The notes under the pieces are model-generated. The model ran no database searches, had not been told where the DNA came from, and worked only from the letters and a program-made list of their open reading frames with translations. This document shows, piece by piece, positions 26,170 through 36,353 of a DNA stretch of 64,000 nucleotides. This DNA is from Anaerolineales bacterium UBA2395 (GTDB taxonomy: Bacteria > Chloroflexota > Anaerolineae > Anaerolineales > Villigracilaceae). The stretch covers positions 301,152 to 365,151 of the forward strand of contig DDSH01000007.1 in the NCBI GenBank assembly GCA_002343775.1, given 5' to 3'. The translations under genes and the position numbers were made by a program. Within the stretch, counting starts at the first letter, position 1. Each line of letters begins with the position of its first letter.

Positions 26170-26229
26170 AAGTTCTCCGTTATCAGATATTCGATAATCG
26201 TAATTCGATATTGGGGATTGGGAATTTAT
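26170..26229. repeat. ATATTCGA-type repeat in the trpB-trpF gap
   Basis: The 60-bp gap has several copies of the short palindromic word ATATTCGA or TCGATATT (for example GATATTCGATAATCG and TTCGATATTGGGG). Related ATATCGA words recur in the trpE leader gap at 32015-32080. Confidence 0.6.
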
Positions 26230-26865
26230 CTACGCTGATTCCGAATCTCGAATATCGAGTATCGCTCTCACGAACGCTTTCATCTTCCCCGCATCCTTCC
26301 CCCCTGGAGCGGATTCAACACCTGAAGCCACATCTACGCCCCAGGGTTGGACTTGGCGAACGGCGTCCGCGACATTTTCGGGGGTGAGTCCGCCCGCGAG
26401 CAAGAGCGGATATTTTTTTGCAAGTTCGGCTGCTGCTGTCCAATCGGCAGTGACTCCGCTTCCGCCGTAGACGCCTTTGACGGCAGCGTCGATCAACATG
26501 GCAGGCGCTTCATTTCTTTCATAGCCCGCGTTTGATTCAGGGATTCCGCGAAAGGCACGGAAGGCGTGCGGAGCGAGTTGGGCAAATGTCTCTGGCGTCT
26601 CGTCGCCGTGGAGTTGGGCGAGGTCAAGGTGACAGGTTTGCAGGATGTTTTTGATTTCTTCGACGGATGAATTCACAAACACACCAACAAGTTTGACTTG
26701 CGGATATTCGCGTTTCAACGTGGATGTAATTTCGGCACAGGCGGATTTCTCAATGAAGCGCACACTCTTTGGGTAGAAGTTGAATCCCAAATAGTCCGCG
26801 CCTGATTCGATGGCGGCAAGGGCGTCTTTCAATGTTTTGATGCCACAGATTTTTACAATCGTCAT
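26230..26865 (-). CDS. trpF: Phosphoribosylanthranilate isomerase
   Basis: A TIM-barrel isomerase of 211 residues converting PRA to CdRP. The catalytic Cys is in MTIVKICGIKTLKDA (residues 1-15) and the Asp region is in WGVDVASGVESAPGGKD, with LAGGLTPENVADAV for phosphate binding. The start is set at 26865, giving the standard N-terminus; the frame to 26898 includes a repeat sequence. It sits between trpC and trpB. Confidence 0.95.
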   Translation of the reverse strand: MTIVKICGIKTLKDALAAIESGADYLGFNFYPKSVRFIEKSACAEITSTLKREYPQVKLVGVFVNSSVEEIKNILQTCHLDLAQLHGDETPETFAQLAPHAFRAFRGIPESNAGYERNEAPAMLIDAAVKGVYGGSGVTADWTAAAELAKKYPLLLAGGLTPENVADAVRQVQPWGVDVASGVESAPGGKDAGKMKAFVRAILDIRDSESA

Positions 26866-26902
26866 AAGGTTTGAAGGTTGACAGGTTTGAACGTTCAAAC
26901 TT

Positions 26903-27700
26903 TCAAACGTTCGAACTTGCCAACTCTCTCACTTTCGCAGGGATGTCTTCGGATGTCACCAACGCCTCCCCTACCAAGATGGCGTCGATATTTGCTTTCT
27001 CCAAGCGTTGGACATCGGCGGCGGTGAAGATGCCGCTTTCGGCGACGACGGTGATGTCGGCGGGGATCATTGGGCGGAGGCGCTCGGTGGTGGTGAGTGA
27101 AACGTCGAAGGTGGCGAGGTTGCGGTTGTTGATGCCGATGAGTTGGATGTTGGGAATCTTCAAGGTGCGTTCAGTTTCGGCTTCGTCGTGGACTTCGACT
27201 AATGCGGTCAATCCTAAACTGAAGGCGCAGGCATGGAGGTCGGCAAAGTGAGAGTTGTCGGGCAATGCTGCGGCAATGAGGAGGATGGCATCGGCTCCGT
27301 TGGCGCGGGCTTCGTAGATTTGGGACTCGTCGATAATAAAATCCTTGCGCAAGAGCGGGGCTTTTACGGAATACATATTACGTAATGCGTAAAGCGTTTC
27401 TAGTTTGCCTTGAAAGAATTTTTCATCGGTCAGAACGGAAATTGCGGATGCGCCGTTTTGGATGTAGATGTCTGCCACTTGGAAGAGGTCGAGGTGCGGG
27501 GCGAGGATTCCCTTCGAGGGTGAAGCACGCTTGAGTTCAGCGATCAGGCTCGGGCAGGGTGCGAAGCGGCGGCGCTGTATGGCAGCAAGGAAATCTCTGG
27601 GCGTTGGACTCTGCTCTGCGGCGTGGCGCAAGGCTTGGGCGTTGAGCGCCGCAATTTCCAATCGTTTTTGGTCGAGGATTTTTTCAAGAATGTTGGTCAT
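26903..27700 (-). CDS. trpC: Indole-3-glycerol phosphate synthase
   Basis: A 265-residue TIM barrel forming indole-3-glycerol phosphate from CdRP. Signature elements are LIAELKRASPSKGILAP (catalytic Lys), PLLRKDFIIDESQIYEARANGADAILLI and LIGINNRNLATFDVSL, with VAESGIFTAADV and LVGEALV near the end. Full length. It ends 37 nt before the trpF start; a palindromic repeat lies between. The gap to trpGD (27701-27733) also holds a hairpin. Confidence 0.97.
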   Translation of the reverse strand: MTNILEKILDQKRLEIAALNAQALRHAAEQSPTPRDFLAAIQRRRFAPCPSLIAELKRASPSKGILAPHLDLFQVADIYIQNGASAISVLTDEKFFQGKLETLYALRNMYSVKAPLLRKDFIIDESQIYEARANGADAILLIAAALPDNSHFADLHACAFSLGLTALVEVHDEAETERTLKIPNIQLIGINNRNLATFDVSLTTTERLRPMIPADITVVAESGIFTAADVQRLEKANIDAILVGEALVTSEDIPAKVRELASSNV

Positions 27701-27710
27701 GGTATTTTCT

Positions 27711-27737
27711 GTAGGGGCGAGGTGACCTCGCCCTTAC
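27711..27737. repeat. GTAGGGGCGAGGT hairpin overlapping the trpGD stop
   Basis: An inverted repeat GTAGGGGCGAGGT/ACCTCGCCCTTAC with one mismatch. Its right arm runs through the stop codon of trpGD (27734-27736). A close relative lies inside the heparinase-like gene at 53398-53420. Confidence 0.7.
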
Positions 27738-29338
27738 GAGCGAGTGAACTCTACAAGGGCGTTGAGTTTTTCGAGAGCCTTGCCGCTATCGAGAGATGCG
27801 GTGGCTTCGGCGAGCGCGGATTTGAAGTCGCCTGTTTCGGCGGCGAGGGCGGCGGCGGTGTTGAGCAGGACGGCGTCGCGGCGCGCGCCTGTGAGTTTGT
27901 TCGAGAGAATGTCTCTCATCATCTGCGCAGACTCGTCGGGAGTGCCGCCGCGAAGGTCGGCGACGGTGCAGGGCGCGAGACCGAGGTCGGCGGGATTGAG
28001 GTCGTAGGTTTCGACGCTGCCGTTGCGAAGATGGCTGACGCGGTTGACGCCCGTGGGATTGAGTTCGTCGAGACCGTTGGCGCCGTGGATGATGAGCGCG
28101 GCTTGGCTGCCGAGTTCTTTGAGAACGTGCGCGAGCGGCTCGGTGAGTTTGGCGTCATATACACCCGTGAGTTGGATGCGCGCGCCCGCAGGATTGGTGA
28201 GCGGACCGAGGACGTTGAAGATGGTGCGCTGACCCATCTCTTTGCGCGGACCGACGGCGTGTTTCATGGCAGGATGAAACTTGGGTGCGAACATGAAGCC
28301 GATGCCAACCTGCTCGATGGCTGCGGCAACTTGATCGGGCGTGAGATCGAGGTTGACGCCGAGCGCGGAGAGAACGTCGGCGCTGCCACATTGAGAAGAC
28401 GCGGCGCGGTTACCATGCTTGGCGACTTTGCGTCCCGTGCCTGCGAGGACGAACGCGGCGGCGGTGGAAATGTTGAAGGTGTGCGCGCCGTCGCCGCCTG
28501 TGCCGACGATATCGTAGATGGGGTCGGTTGAGTTGACGTTGACCTTCACCGCGACGTTACGCATGGCGCGGACAGAGCCTGTGATCTCGGGAATAGTCTC
28601 GCCTTTCATGCGCAAGGCGGTGAGATACGAACCGATCTGCGCGGGGGTCGCGCCGCCTGTCATGATGACGGTCATCGCTTCTTCGGCTTCGAGGTCGGTG
28701 AGGTCTGTGCGGTTGATGACTTTGGCAATGAACGGCTTGAGCATGACGGGTTCGGTCGAAGGCGGCGGGGCAATTTTGATGTCGAGGAAGTTCTTGAGCA
28801 GTTGCTTGCCATGCTCGGTCAGGATCGACTCGGGGTGGAATTGCACACCGTAGGTCGGGTGCTGCTTGTGCTTGAGTCCCATCACTTCGCCTTCGTCGGT
28901 TTGGGCGATGACTTCGAGTTCGGCGGGAATCGGTTCGTAAACGACGAGCGAGTGATAACGCATGGCTTCGAAGGGAGTCGGGATATCTTTGAAGATGCCC
29001 TGCTGATTGTGTTTAACGGGCGAGGTCTTGCCGTGCATGAGGCGTGGAGCGCGGTCCACTTTGCCGCCGTAGATGGCGCCGAGGCATTGATGCCCAAGGC
29101 AGACGCCGAGCACGGGGACTTTGCCCGTGAAGTATTTGACGGCTTCAGGCGAGACGCCGCCATCTTTGAGTGGCTCGCCTGGACCAGGGGAAATGACGAG
29201 ATGGTCAGGCTTGAGGGCGATGAGTTCGTTCAGCGAGATCTGGTCGTTGCGGTACACGCGAATGTCCGCGCCAAGTTCGCCGAAGTATTGGACCAAGTTA
29301 TAAGTAAATGAATCGTAGTTATCAATTAGAACCAACAT
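27734..29338 (-). CDS. trpGD: Fused anthranilate synthase component II / anthranilate phosphoribosyltransferase (TrpG-TrpD)
   Basis: A 534-residue bifunctional protein. Residues 1-190 form a class I glutamine amidotransferase: oxyanion SPGPGEP (~50-56), nucleophile Cys80 in LGVCLGHQCLG, and His168-Glu170 in YGVQFHPES. Residues ~200-534 form anthranilate phosphoribosyltransferase (LKPFIAKVINRTDLT, VGTGGDGAHTFNIST for PRPP binding, KHGNRAASSQCGSADVL, FNVLGPLTNPA). The fused product supplies ammonia to TrpE and then phosphoribosylates anthranilate. TrpG-TrpD fusions are known in enterobacteria; here the fusion lies in a T-box operon. Confidence 0.96.
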   Translation of the reverse strand: MLVLIDNYDSFTYNLVQYFGELGADIRVYRNDQISLNELIALKPDHLVISPGPGEPLKDGGVSPEAVKYFTGKVPVLGVCLGHQCLGAIYGGKVDRAPRLMHGKTSPVKHNQQGIFKDIPTPFEAMRYHSLVVYEPIPAELEVIAQTDEGEVMGLKHKQHPTYGVQFHPESILTEHGKQLLKNFLDIKIAPPPSTEPVMLKPFIAKVINRTDLTDLEAEEAMTVIMTGGATPAQIGSYLTALRMKGETIPEITGSVRAMRNVAVKVNVNSTDPIYDIVGTGGDGAHTFNISTAAAFVLAGTGRKVAKHGNRAASSQCGSADVLSALGVNLDLTPDQVAAAIEQVGIGFMFAPKFHPAMKHAVGPRKEMGQRTIFNVLGPLTNPAGARIQLTGVYDAKLTEPLAHVLKELGSQAALIIHGANGLDELNPTGVNRVSHLRNGSVETYDLNPADLGLAPCTVADLRGGTPDESAQMMRDILSNKLTGARRDAVLLNTAAALAAETGDFKSALAEATASLDSGKALEKLNALVEFTRS

Positions 29339-29429
29339 GTTGAATGCCTTTCGTTTGAAAGTTGGAAGGTTTGAATGTTAGAAAGTTAAGCGAGAACTTT
29401 CCAACCTTTTAACCTGTAAACTTTCCAAC
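29339..29429. repeat. GAAAGTT/AACTTTC low-complexity repeat in the trpGD-trpS gap
   Basis: Words such as TTGAAAGTTGGAAGGTTTG and AACTTTCCAACC occur on both sides of a short centre, making an imperfect long inverted repeat. The same class (TTTGAAGGTT, AACTTTCAAACG) fills the trpC-trpF gap at 26866-26902. Confidence 0.6.
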
Positions 29430-30479
29430 CTATTCTTCGTTCCCGAAAATATCCAATTCATCCGCAAACAGATCGAGCGAGTAGGACAAACCTGTTTTCT
29501 CGCGGACGAGTTCCATGGTCTGTTTGGCTTCGGCTTGCATGCGGCGGATGCCATTGGCGAGGACGTCACGCGGGATCATGGGATGGGCGAGGAAGTAGGC
29601 GCGTTTTTCGCGGATGGGTTCGAGGAAGTTGTTGATGGCGCGGGCAAGTTTTTCTTTGACTTCCACGTCGCCGACTTTGCCCTGACGATAGCGTTCCTTG
29701 AGGTCGTCCACTTCGGCGTAGGAGGGATTGAACGCGTCGTGGTAGATAAAGACTGGATTGCCTTCGACTGTCCCAGGGTCGGTGGCGCGGAGTCGCTTCG
29801 GGTCGGTGTACATGTTCATCACCTTTTGCTTGACCGTCTCGGCGTCGTCGGAGAGATAGATGGCATTGTTGAGCGACTTGGACATTTTGTTCTGTCCGTC
29901 TGTGCCAACCAAAAGCGGAACATCACCGATGATGGGCTCGGGCTCGGGGAAGACGTCACCGTAGAGGTTGTTGAAGCGGCGCGCCATCTCGCGGGCGAGT
30001 TCCACATGTGATTGATTGTCACGCCCAACAGGGACGGCTTGCGCGCGCGGGAGGAGAATGTCCACGGCTTGCAAAACAGGATAACCAAGCAAACCAAACG
30101 GCATCGAGTCCATGTTGGCGTCGCGTGCCATGTCTTTGAGTGTGGGCATACGTTCGAGGCGTGGAACAGTGACGAGCATTTCAAAAAGCAGATTCAACTG
30201 ATAGGTTTCAGGCACAGCCGATTGGACAAAGATTGTGCTGACGTTCGGATCAATGCCGACGGCGAGATAATCCAGCACGGTCTCGCGGATGAAGGTCGGC
30301 ACTTCCTTGATATATTGCGGTTCGGGTTTGGTGGTCAGCGTGTGCAAATCCGCGATGATGAAGAAGGAGTCGTATTGATGCTGCAAGCGCACGCGGTTCG
30401 AGAGCGAGCCGACGTAATGTCCGAGGTGCAGGCGTCCTGTGGGGCGGTCGCCAGTGAGTAATCTTGGTTTCGAGGTCAT
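29430..30479 (-). CDS. trpS: Tryptophanyl-tRNA synthetase
   Basis: A 349-residue class I tRNA synthetase. The HIGH motif is in [19 protein letters not shown], the KMSKS motif in [18 protein letters not shown]. It charges tRNA-Trp. The start at 30479 follows AAGGA by 5 nt; the upstream ATG at 30485 is an alternative. It is inserted between trpE and trpGD in the biosynthetic operon, so the same T-box leader that senses uncharged tRNA-Trp controls both synthesis of tryptophan and its charging. Confidence 0.97.
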   Translation of the reverse strand: MTSKPRLLTGDRPTGRLHLGHYVGSLSNRVRLQHQYDSFFIIADLHTLTTKPEPQYIKEVPTFIRETVLDYLAVGIDPNVSTIFVQSAVPETYQLNLLFEMLVTVPRLERMPTLKDMARDANMDSMPFGLLGYPVLQAVDILLPRAQAVPVGRDNQSHVELAREMARRFNNLYGDVFPEPEPIIGDVPLLVGTDGQNKMSKSLNNAIYLSDDAETVKQKVMNMYTDPKRLRATDPGTVEGNPVFIYHDAFNPSYAEVDDLKERYRQGKVGDVEVKEKLARAINNFLEPIREKRAYFLAHPMIPRDVLANGIRRMQAEAKQTMELVREKTGLSYSLDLFADELDIFGNEE

Positions 30480-30497
30480 GGTCATCCTTTCTTTTTC

Positions 30498-30569
30498 ACC
30501 ACAGAGGGCACAGAGAGCACTGAGAAAAATCTTTTTAAAAACCTCTGTGAACTCCGTGTGCTCCGTGGT
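30498..30569. repeat. Intergenic CACAGAG-type palindromic repeat, copy 2
   Basis: ACCACAGAG at 30498-30506 pairs with CTCCGTGGT at 30561-30569 around inner CACAGAG/CTCTGTG words. Same family as 5129-5194. It fills most of the trpS-trpE gap. Confidence 0.8.
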
Positions 30570-30577
30570 TAATTCTT

Positions 30578-32014
30578 TTATGAATTTGATTCCGCCGTAT
30601 CGATTGCTCGAAGCATAGCTGAGGCTTTATTCACCGTCTCTTGAAATTCGGCGGAGGGATTCGAATCCGCGACGATGCCCGCGCCTGCTTGCACGCTGAC
30701 GGTGTTGCCGCGTCCGACCATGGTGCGGATGGCGAGGCAGGTGTCCATCGCGCCGTCGAAGCCGAAGTAGCCGACCATGCCTGCGTATGCGCCGCGCGCG
30801 TCGGGTTCGAGGTCGGCGATGATCTCCATCGCGCGGACTTTCGGCGCTCCGCTGACTGTGCCAGCAGGAAACGCCGCACGCACTAGATCAAACGCGGTCA
30901 GTTCAGGTTTCAACTTCCCTTCGACGTGAGAGACGATGTGCATGACATGTGAATATTTTTCGATGGTGAAAAAATCCGAAACGCGCACGGTGCCATATTC
31001 GCACACGCGCCCGAGGTCGTTGCGTCCAAGGTCAACCAGCATGACATGCTCGGCGCGCTCCTTCGGGTCGGCGAGGAGTTCTTGCGCGAGAGCGTCGTCA
31101 GCGGCGTTGTCTTTGCCTCGGGGTCGTGTCCCAGCGATCGGGCGGAGCGAGGCGGTTCTTCCTTCCAAACGCACGAACATCTCAGGCGACGATCCGCACA
31201 GATAGAGCGGCTCGCCGTCCACGGTTCCGAAATCAAAAAAGAACATATAGGGCGACGGGTTGAGTCGGCGCACGGCGCGATAAACATCGAACGGCTCGAC
31301 GTTGGTCTCACGCGTGAAACGCTGCGAAAGCACCACCTGAAAAATATCGCCCGCCAAAATATTTTCCTTCGCAGCGCGCACCATGTCTTCGTAGGTGCCC
31401 TGCGTGTGATTCGACTTGACCTTCGACGGCTTGACCTCGACCTTCGGCGCGGGCGGCAGCGGCTGTTCGATGCGCGCGGCGATCGCGTCCAGTTTTTGAT
31501 TCGCGGCTTCGGTGTTGCCGTCCAGGACATTGGCGATGAGGAAGATGCTGCGACGCGCATGGTCAAAGGCGACGATGGTATCTGCCAGCATGTAAATACC
31601 GTCGGGGATGCTTGCGCGCTTCATTCTGGACTTTAGGGTTGGTTCAAAAAACCGAACCGACTCGAACCCGAGAAAGCCCACCAACCCACCCGTGAAACGC
31701 GGCGCGTTCGGCACGCGGACAGCAGGAAAGCGATCCATTTCATTTTGCAAAAAGCGTGTTGGGTCGCCATCAATATGAGTGGTGCGTGATCCGTGAACAT
31801 CTTGAATTTCAATTTCTTCATCACGCAAAATATACAACGCTTTGGGCTGAACGCCGATGAACGAATAGCGCGCAATGCGCTCGCCGCCTTCGACAGACTC
31901 CAGCAAGAACGACGCGCCATCTCCGCGCAGTTTGAGATACAGACTGACGGGAGTCTCGAGGTCCGCGGAGATTTCTCTTATTATGGTTTGTACATTCGTT
32001 GATTCAAGTAGCAT
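30578..32014 (-). CDS. trpE: Anthranilate synthase component I
   Basis: A 478-residue TrpE. The N-terminal ~200 residues form the tryptophan-binding regulatory region, including [18 protein letters not shown] with the LLES element linked to feedback inhibition. The C-terminal chorismate-binding domain has [42 protein letters not shown] and [14 protein letters not shown]. It makes anthranilate using ammonia from the TrpG part of the fusion. First structural gene after the T-box leader. Feedback by Trp is inferred from the LLES motif. Confidence 0.97.
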   Translation of the reverse strand: MLLESTNVQTIIREISADLETPVSLYLKLRGDGASFLLESVEGGERIARYSFIGVQPKALYILRDEEIEIQDVHGSRTTHIDGDPTRFLQNEMDRFPAVRVPNAPRFTGGLVGFLGFESVRFFEPTLKSRMKRASIPDGIYMLADTIVAFDHARRSIFLIANVLDGNTEAANQKLDAIAARIEQPLPPAPKVEVKPSKVKSNHTQGTYEDMVRAAKENILAGDIFQVVLSQRFTRETNVEPFDVYRAVRRLNPSPYMFFFDFGTVDGEPLYLCGSSPEMFVRLEGRTASLRPIAGTRPRGKDNAADDALAQELLADPKERAEHVMLVDLGRNDLGRVCEYGTVRVSDFFTIEKYSHVMHIVSHVEGKLKPELTAFDLVRAAFPAGTVSGAPKVRAMEIIADLEPDARGAYAGMVGYFGFDGAMDTCLAIRTMVGRGNTVSVQAGAGIVADSNPSAEFQETVNKASAMLRAIDTAESNS

Positions 32015-32089
32015 TTGACGCTCCTTTTCGATATTCGATATTGGATACTCGAAAACCGAATATCGATGTTCGAATATCGTTAAATTAAA
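32015..32089. repeat. ATATTCGAATATCG-type repeat between T-box terminator and trpE
   Basis: The stretch consists of repeated words such as TTCGATATTCGATATTGG, CGAATATCGATG and TTCGAATATCG, related to the trpB-trpF gap. The trpE ribosome site (GGAGCG-type) lies at its trpE end. Confidence 0.55.
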
Positions 32090-32090
32090 A

Positions 32091-32493
<403 letters not shown>

Positions 32494-32499
32494 GGCGAG

Positions 32500-32528
32500 A
32501 TTTTACGTCCGCAGGCGGGATGTGTCAA
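32500..32528 (-). promoter_or_regulatory. Sigma-70-type promoter of the trp operon
   Basis: Minus strand: TTGACA at 32528-32523, a 17-nt spacer, TAAAAT at 32505-32500. Both boxes are near consensus with ideal spacing. Transcription would start near 32493 and produce the ~400-nt T-box leader. Confidence 0.85.
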
Positions 32529-32621
32529 GAGGGTGAATTTCATGAAATAACTTGGCGTTATATCACCGTAAATCGGATTAGGATGGTAGAATTTACAAAA
32601 TCACGTCGCAGGAGGATTAAG

Positions 32622-35126
32622 ATGATAGTCCGCCAAACAATTCGACTTCTGTTTTTTCTTGTAGTCATTCTTATTTCCATTTTATTATCAGCCGCATCGT
32701 GGGCGCCAAACAAAACTAACGCACATAGTTTAACTCCCGTAAATCAAGACGCTTCCTTCAAAACTATTAATCCAAGTTTTGAGTGGTTATGGGTTGTAGG
32801 TAGCACTCCTGAACGTTACGATGTGTTGGAAGGGATGGTGGAAGACAAGAATGGAGATGTGGTGGTATTGTTTAATAGTTTTGATTCGGGAGATTCATCT
32901 TTTCGTTTCAGCGATCCTAGCCAAATACATATTTCTCGATACACCAAAGACGGAGTCTTGAAATGGCAGATTACATTAGAGACTGATACACAAAGTATTG
33001 TTGAGGAATATAGTATAGAAGCAGGTGTAGCGTATAGTTTTGCCGATTCTATAATTTTAGACAATGCAGGGAATGCTTTTATCGTGGGGACTACAAACTG
33101 GAGTTTTACTTTTATTGCCAAACTGGATCAGAATGGCTCAGTACTGTGGAATAAACACTTCGACATTCCAAATCATGGTGGTGTGGATAATTTCCCCGCG
33201 AATACAGCCACAGTTGATAACGATGGGAATTTATATTTAGTAAGCAATGCGTCTGATATCAACAGCTCACTTCTTGGTTCTGACAATACACGAATAGGAA
33301 ATCTTTTCACTCAATTAACGAAAGTAAATCCAAATGGTGTTATTGAATGGGCTAACCCATTTGCTGAATATGGTTGGGGAAATTATGATGACTTCCTCGA
33401 AGTTGAAAGCTCTGTAAAAACCGATAATAATGGCTTTATCTATGTTGTGAGTAACGCCAAGGAGCCTTGGGGGCAACCAATAACTCCTTTTTCAGGACCG
33501 CGGGATATTTCAATAGCCAAGTTTGACAATTCAGGGAATTTGTTATGGAATACCTTTGCGGGTGTTCAATTGCCCAGCGCGAACGGCGCAACTTCGTTTG
33601 ACTATATAGATATTGACAGCAATAACAACATCCTAATTTCTGGAACAAGTGAGCAAGATTGGGGGAATCCTATTATTCCTTTTTCAGAAACTCAAGATGG
33701 TTATCTCGCCAAGCTTGATTCTAATGGAAATATGTTATGGAATACATTTTTTGGTGGCATAGGTTACGATTTAGTCTCTGGAATAGTTCTTGATGATAAT
33801 AACAATATTTTTATATTAGGAAATAGCCCATCAACATGGGGATCGCCAATTGATTCTTCAGGCGAGGATTTCATAGCGCAATTTGATGGGAACAGTGGTG
33901 TTCTGTTACAAAATATTTTTATGGATTTTGATGATTTTTTAATAGATTTGAGCTTTGATAGTTATATTATAGGAAGTGCAGATAACAATATTTATCTGCT
34001 TACAAGTGGGGAGTTTTTTTACAAAGACAAAGAAAATGAAATCTATGAGATTTCTCTTGATAAGTTAAATCTTTATGGAGGTTATAACAAATTTCGCCCA
34101 CCTAGCATATATGTACCAGATCTCACACTTTATATCCCCACGCCATTAGATGTTTCTACCGACCCTAAAGTAGTCGGAACGAATGTACTTTTGGCTATAT
34201 TTTTGATGTTGCCATTTGCAGTGGCTGTAGATATATTTTCACGAATATTCTCTGAAAATGAAGAAAGCCTAAATAAATTTGCGCCAATCGTCTGGATTGG
34301 CAAACTTCAAAAAAGCCTTCAAAACATTACTGCTAATAATACAAACAAAGAAGGTCTTAGGAATATGCTTGGATTATTGGGGGTCGTTGCTTTTTATGGT
34401 CTGGTTTTCTCGCTATTAGACAAAACATGGAATCCCTTAACAATAAAAGGAATTTTCCTATTTATCTCTATGACATTCGCATTTGGTTTGGTAGGTCTTT
34501 TGGATGATATTATTCAATGGAGAATGATTCGCAAATGGGGTTATCAAAGTGAATTTACTGTTCGACCAACAAATATATTCCTTGCAGCGATTTCAACTTC
34601 TGTCTCGCGGATTCTAGCACTTGTTCCTGGTCTCATGTTTGGGTCGCCAGAAGCTTTAAGGATTAATGAAAACGAACTTTCAGAAACACAAAAAAAGACA
34701 CTTGTAAAAATCAGCATGTTCACTTTTATTATTATTGGTCTTACAGCTTGGCTTCCCACAATTATCACAGCAATAATTCAACAACAGAATATATCTGAAA
34801 ACCAAAAGAACATTGTTGGCGGCATAGAAGCTCTCTTGCTTGTTATTTTTGCAGTGGCTCTTGAAAACATATTTGTGCAACTTATAGGAATTTCTGAGGG
34901 TTTGGGGCAAAAAATAAAATCTTGGAATAAATGGGCTTGGGGAATTTCGGTCGCACTGTCTGCCTTCGCATTCTTGCATACACTCCTCAATCCGCATTAT
35001 GACTTTGTATCTTCTTTACAACAAGGGAATATCCTAGTATTTATTTCAGTTTCTGCGACCTTCATCCTGATCACAGTCCTACTGAATTTTTACCTTCGCT
35101 ATAGAAACAGGCAGAAGGGAATATAG
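32622..35126 (+). CDS. Exported beta-propeller protein with C-terminal multi-pass membrane domain
   Basis: An 834-residue protein I do not recognise as a whole. Residues 1-30 are a membrane anchor or signal segment. Residues ~60-500 contain SBBP-like repeats (DNAGNAFIVGTTNW, DNDGNLYLVSNA, DSNNNILISGTS, DDNNNIFILGNS; KLDQNGSVLWNKHF-type strands), which should form an extracytoplasmic propeller. Residues ~520-830 hold seven or eight predicted TM helices, including VRPTNIFLAAISTSVSRI and PGLMFGSPEAL. The start at 32622 follows AGGAGG by 6 nt; the longer frame runs back into the T-box. Codons are far more A/T-rich than neighbours, suggesting transfer. Confidence 0.8.
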   Translation: MIVRQTIRLLFFLVVILISILLSAASWAPNKTNAHSLTPVNQDASFKTINPSFEWLWVVGSTPERYDVLEGMVEDKNGDVVVLFNSFDSGDSSFRFSDPSQIHISRYTKDGVLKWQITLETDTQSIVEEYSIEAGVAYSFADSIILDNAGNAFIVGTTNWSFTFIAKLDQNGSVLWNKHFDIPNHGGVDNFPANTATVDNDGNLYLVSNASDINSSLLGSDNTRIGNLFTQLTKVNPNGVIEWANPFAEYGWGNYDDFLEVESSVKTDNNGFIYVVSNAKEPWGQPITPFSGPRDISIAKFDNSGNLLWNTFAGVQLPSANGATSFDYIDIDSNNNILISGTSEQDWGNPIIPFSETQDGYLAKLDSNGNMLWNTFFGGIGYDLVSGIVLDDNNNIFILGNSPSTWGSPIDSSGEDFIAQFDGNSGVLLQNIFMDFDDFLIDLSFDSYIIGSADNNIYLLTSGEFFYKDKENEIYEISLDKLNLYGGYNKFRPPSIYVPDLTLYIPTPLDVSTDPKVVGTNVLLAIFLMLPFAVAVDIFSRIFSENEESLNKFAPIVWIGKLQKSLQNITANNTNKEGLRNMLGLLGVVAFYGLVFSLLDKTWNPLTIKGIFLFISMTFAFGLVGLLDDIIQWRMIRKWGYQSEFTVRPTNIFLAAISTSVSRILALVPGLMFGSPEALRINENELSETQKKTLVKISMFTFIIIGLTAWLPTIITAIIQQQNISENQKNIVGGIEALLLVIFAVALENIFVQLIGISEGLGQKIKSWNKWAWGISVALSAFAFLHTLLNPHYDFVSSLQQGNILVFISVSATFILITVLLNFYLRYRNRQKGI

Positions 35127-35162
35127 TAGTTTTTTGAAGTAACTTTTTTTCAAGGAGAGAAT

Positions 35163-36353
35163 ATGAAATCCAAAACTTTGCTTTTCCTAGTAACTTTGGC
35201 AACAATTGCAAGTATGACCATGATAGCCTGTGCGCCAGAAACAACTACTATTTCACCCGCTAGCACTCAACCAAATGACCCACCTGGGCTTCTTCCTACA
35301 CATACTCCTACTTATACTTTAAATTCTCCGCCAACAGCCACATTTACTTTCACTCCTGCCCCCACGTCCACCCCAACACCACAAGTTATTCTGCCAGAAA
35401 ATGTTGAACAAATCGTTTTATTAAACCGATTATCCGGATTAGAAAACATTAAAGACAGCCCCTCTAACATAATTTTTTCACCAGACGGAACATTACTAGC
35501 TGCAAGCTTTGGACCCTTCACAAATAGTAAGATTAGGTTTTGGGATGTAAATACTGGACAACCTACAGGTCAACCTTTAACTGGACATGAAGATTCTATA
35601 ACGAGTCTGGATTTTTCCCCCGATGGAACTTTTTTAGCATCAAGTTCAGGGGATGGAACTATTCGTCTTTGGGATGTTAAGACAGGGGAACTCGTTGGAG
35701 AACCAATTGACGCTGATTCCATCGCCATTGGACAAGTAGAATTTTCACCAGATGGTACTTTGCTTGCTTCTGGCGGATATGAAAATACGATTCGTTTATG
35801 GGATGTAGAAACTCATCAACCTGTAGGCGAGCCAATGATAGGGCATGAAAGTTGGATTGAAAGTATTGCATTTTCGCCTGATGGCACGATACTCGCCTCT
35901 GCTGCGCCCGATAATACAGTCCGTTTATGGGATGTGAAAACTGGACAACAAGTAGGAGAACCATTACCGCATAAGAAAGACAGTGCAGATCAAATAGTTT
36001 TTTCTCCAGATGGTACATTATTAGCAACTCTTTCTTTCAGAACAATCTATTTCTGGGATGTAAACACTGGCAAACTTGCAGGCAAACCAATCATTGAAAG
36101 TACAGGTGTACTTAGTATGTCATTCTCACCCGATAGCAAATTGATAGCACTTGGGTTGCTTGACCCCGTTATCCGCATATGGAGTGTAGAGACACGAGAA
36201 CCTGCTGGTCCCCTCTTAACTGGCCATACTGATTGGGTAGGGAATGTGACTTTCTCACCAGATGGCTGGTGGTTAGCTTCTGGTACTGTAATTAATGAAT
36301 TTTTCTTATGGGGCTTGCCACGTTGGGATACTACTATTACACCTACACCATAA
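35163..36353 (+). CDS. WD40-repeat lipoprotein
   Basis: A 396-residue predicted lipoprotein. The signal peptide ends in MTMIACAPE (lipid Cys23), followed by a Pro/Thr-rich spacer (~25-75) with TPTYTLNSPPTATFTF-type repeats. WD40 blades cover ~85-390, each with SPDGTLLA and LWDVKTGE-like signatures (about seven). Predicted to sit outside the membrane as a protein-binding propeller. It starts 36 nt after the 834-residue protein and shares its A/T-rich codon usage, so they likely form one operon and one transferred unit. Function unknown. Confidence 0.87.
   Translation: MKSKTLLFLVTLATIASMTMIACAPETTTISPASTQPNDPPGLLPTHTPTYTLNSPPTATFTFTPAPTSTPTPQVILPENVEQIVLLNRLSGLENIKDSPSNIIFSPDGTLLAASFGPFTNSKIRFWDVNTGQPTGQPLTGHEDSITSLDFSPDGTFLASSSGDGTIRLWDVKTGELVGEPIDADSIAIGQVEFSPDGTLLASGGYENTIRLWDVETHQPVGEPMIGHESWIESIAFSPDGTILASAAPDNTVRLWDVKTGQQVGEPLPHKKDSADQIVFSPDGTLLATLSFRTIYFWDVNTGKLAGKPIIESTGVLSMSFSPDSKLIALGLLDPVIRIWSVETREPAGPLLTGHTDWVGNVTFSPDGWWLASGTVINEFFLWGLPRWDTTITPTP

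Noticed and set aside
27623..28531. Long plus-strand open frame opposite trpC and trpGD
   Set aside because: It is antisense to well-supported trp genes, has no ribosome site, and shows no family resemblance. High GC at codon position three makes such frames common.
31046..31636. 196-codon plus-strand open frame opposite trpE
   Set aside because: Antisense shadow of trpE with no motifs or start signal.
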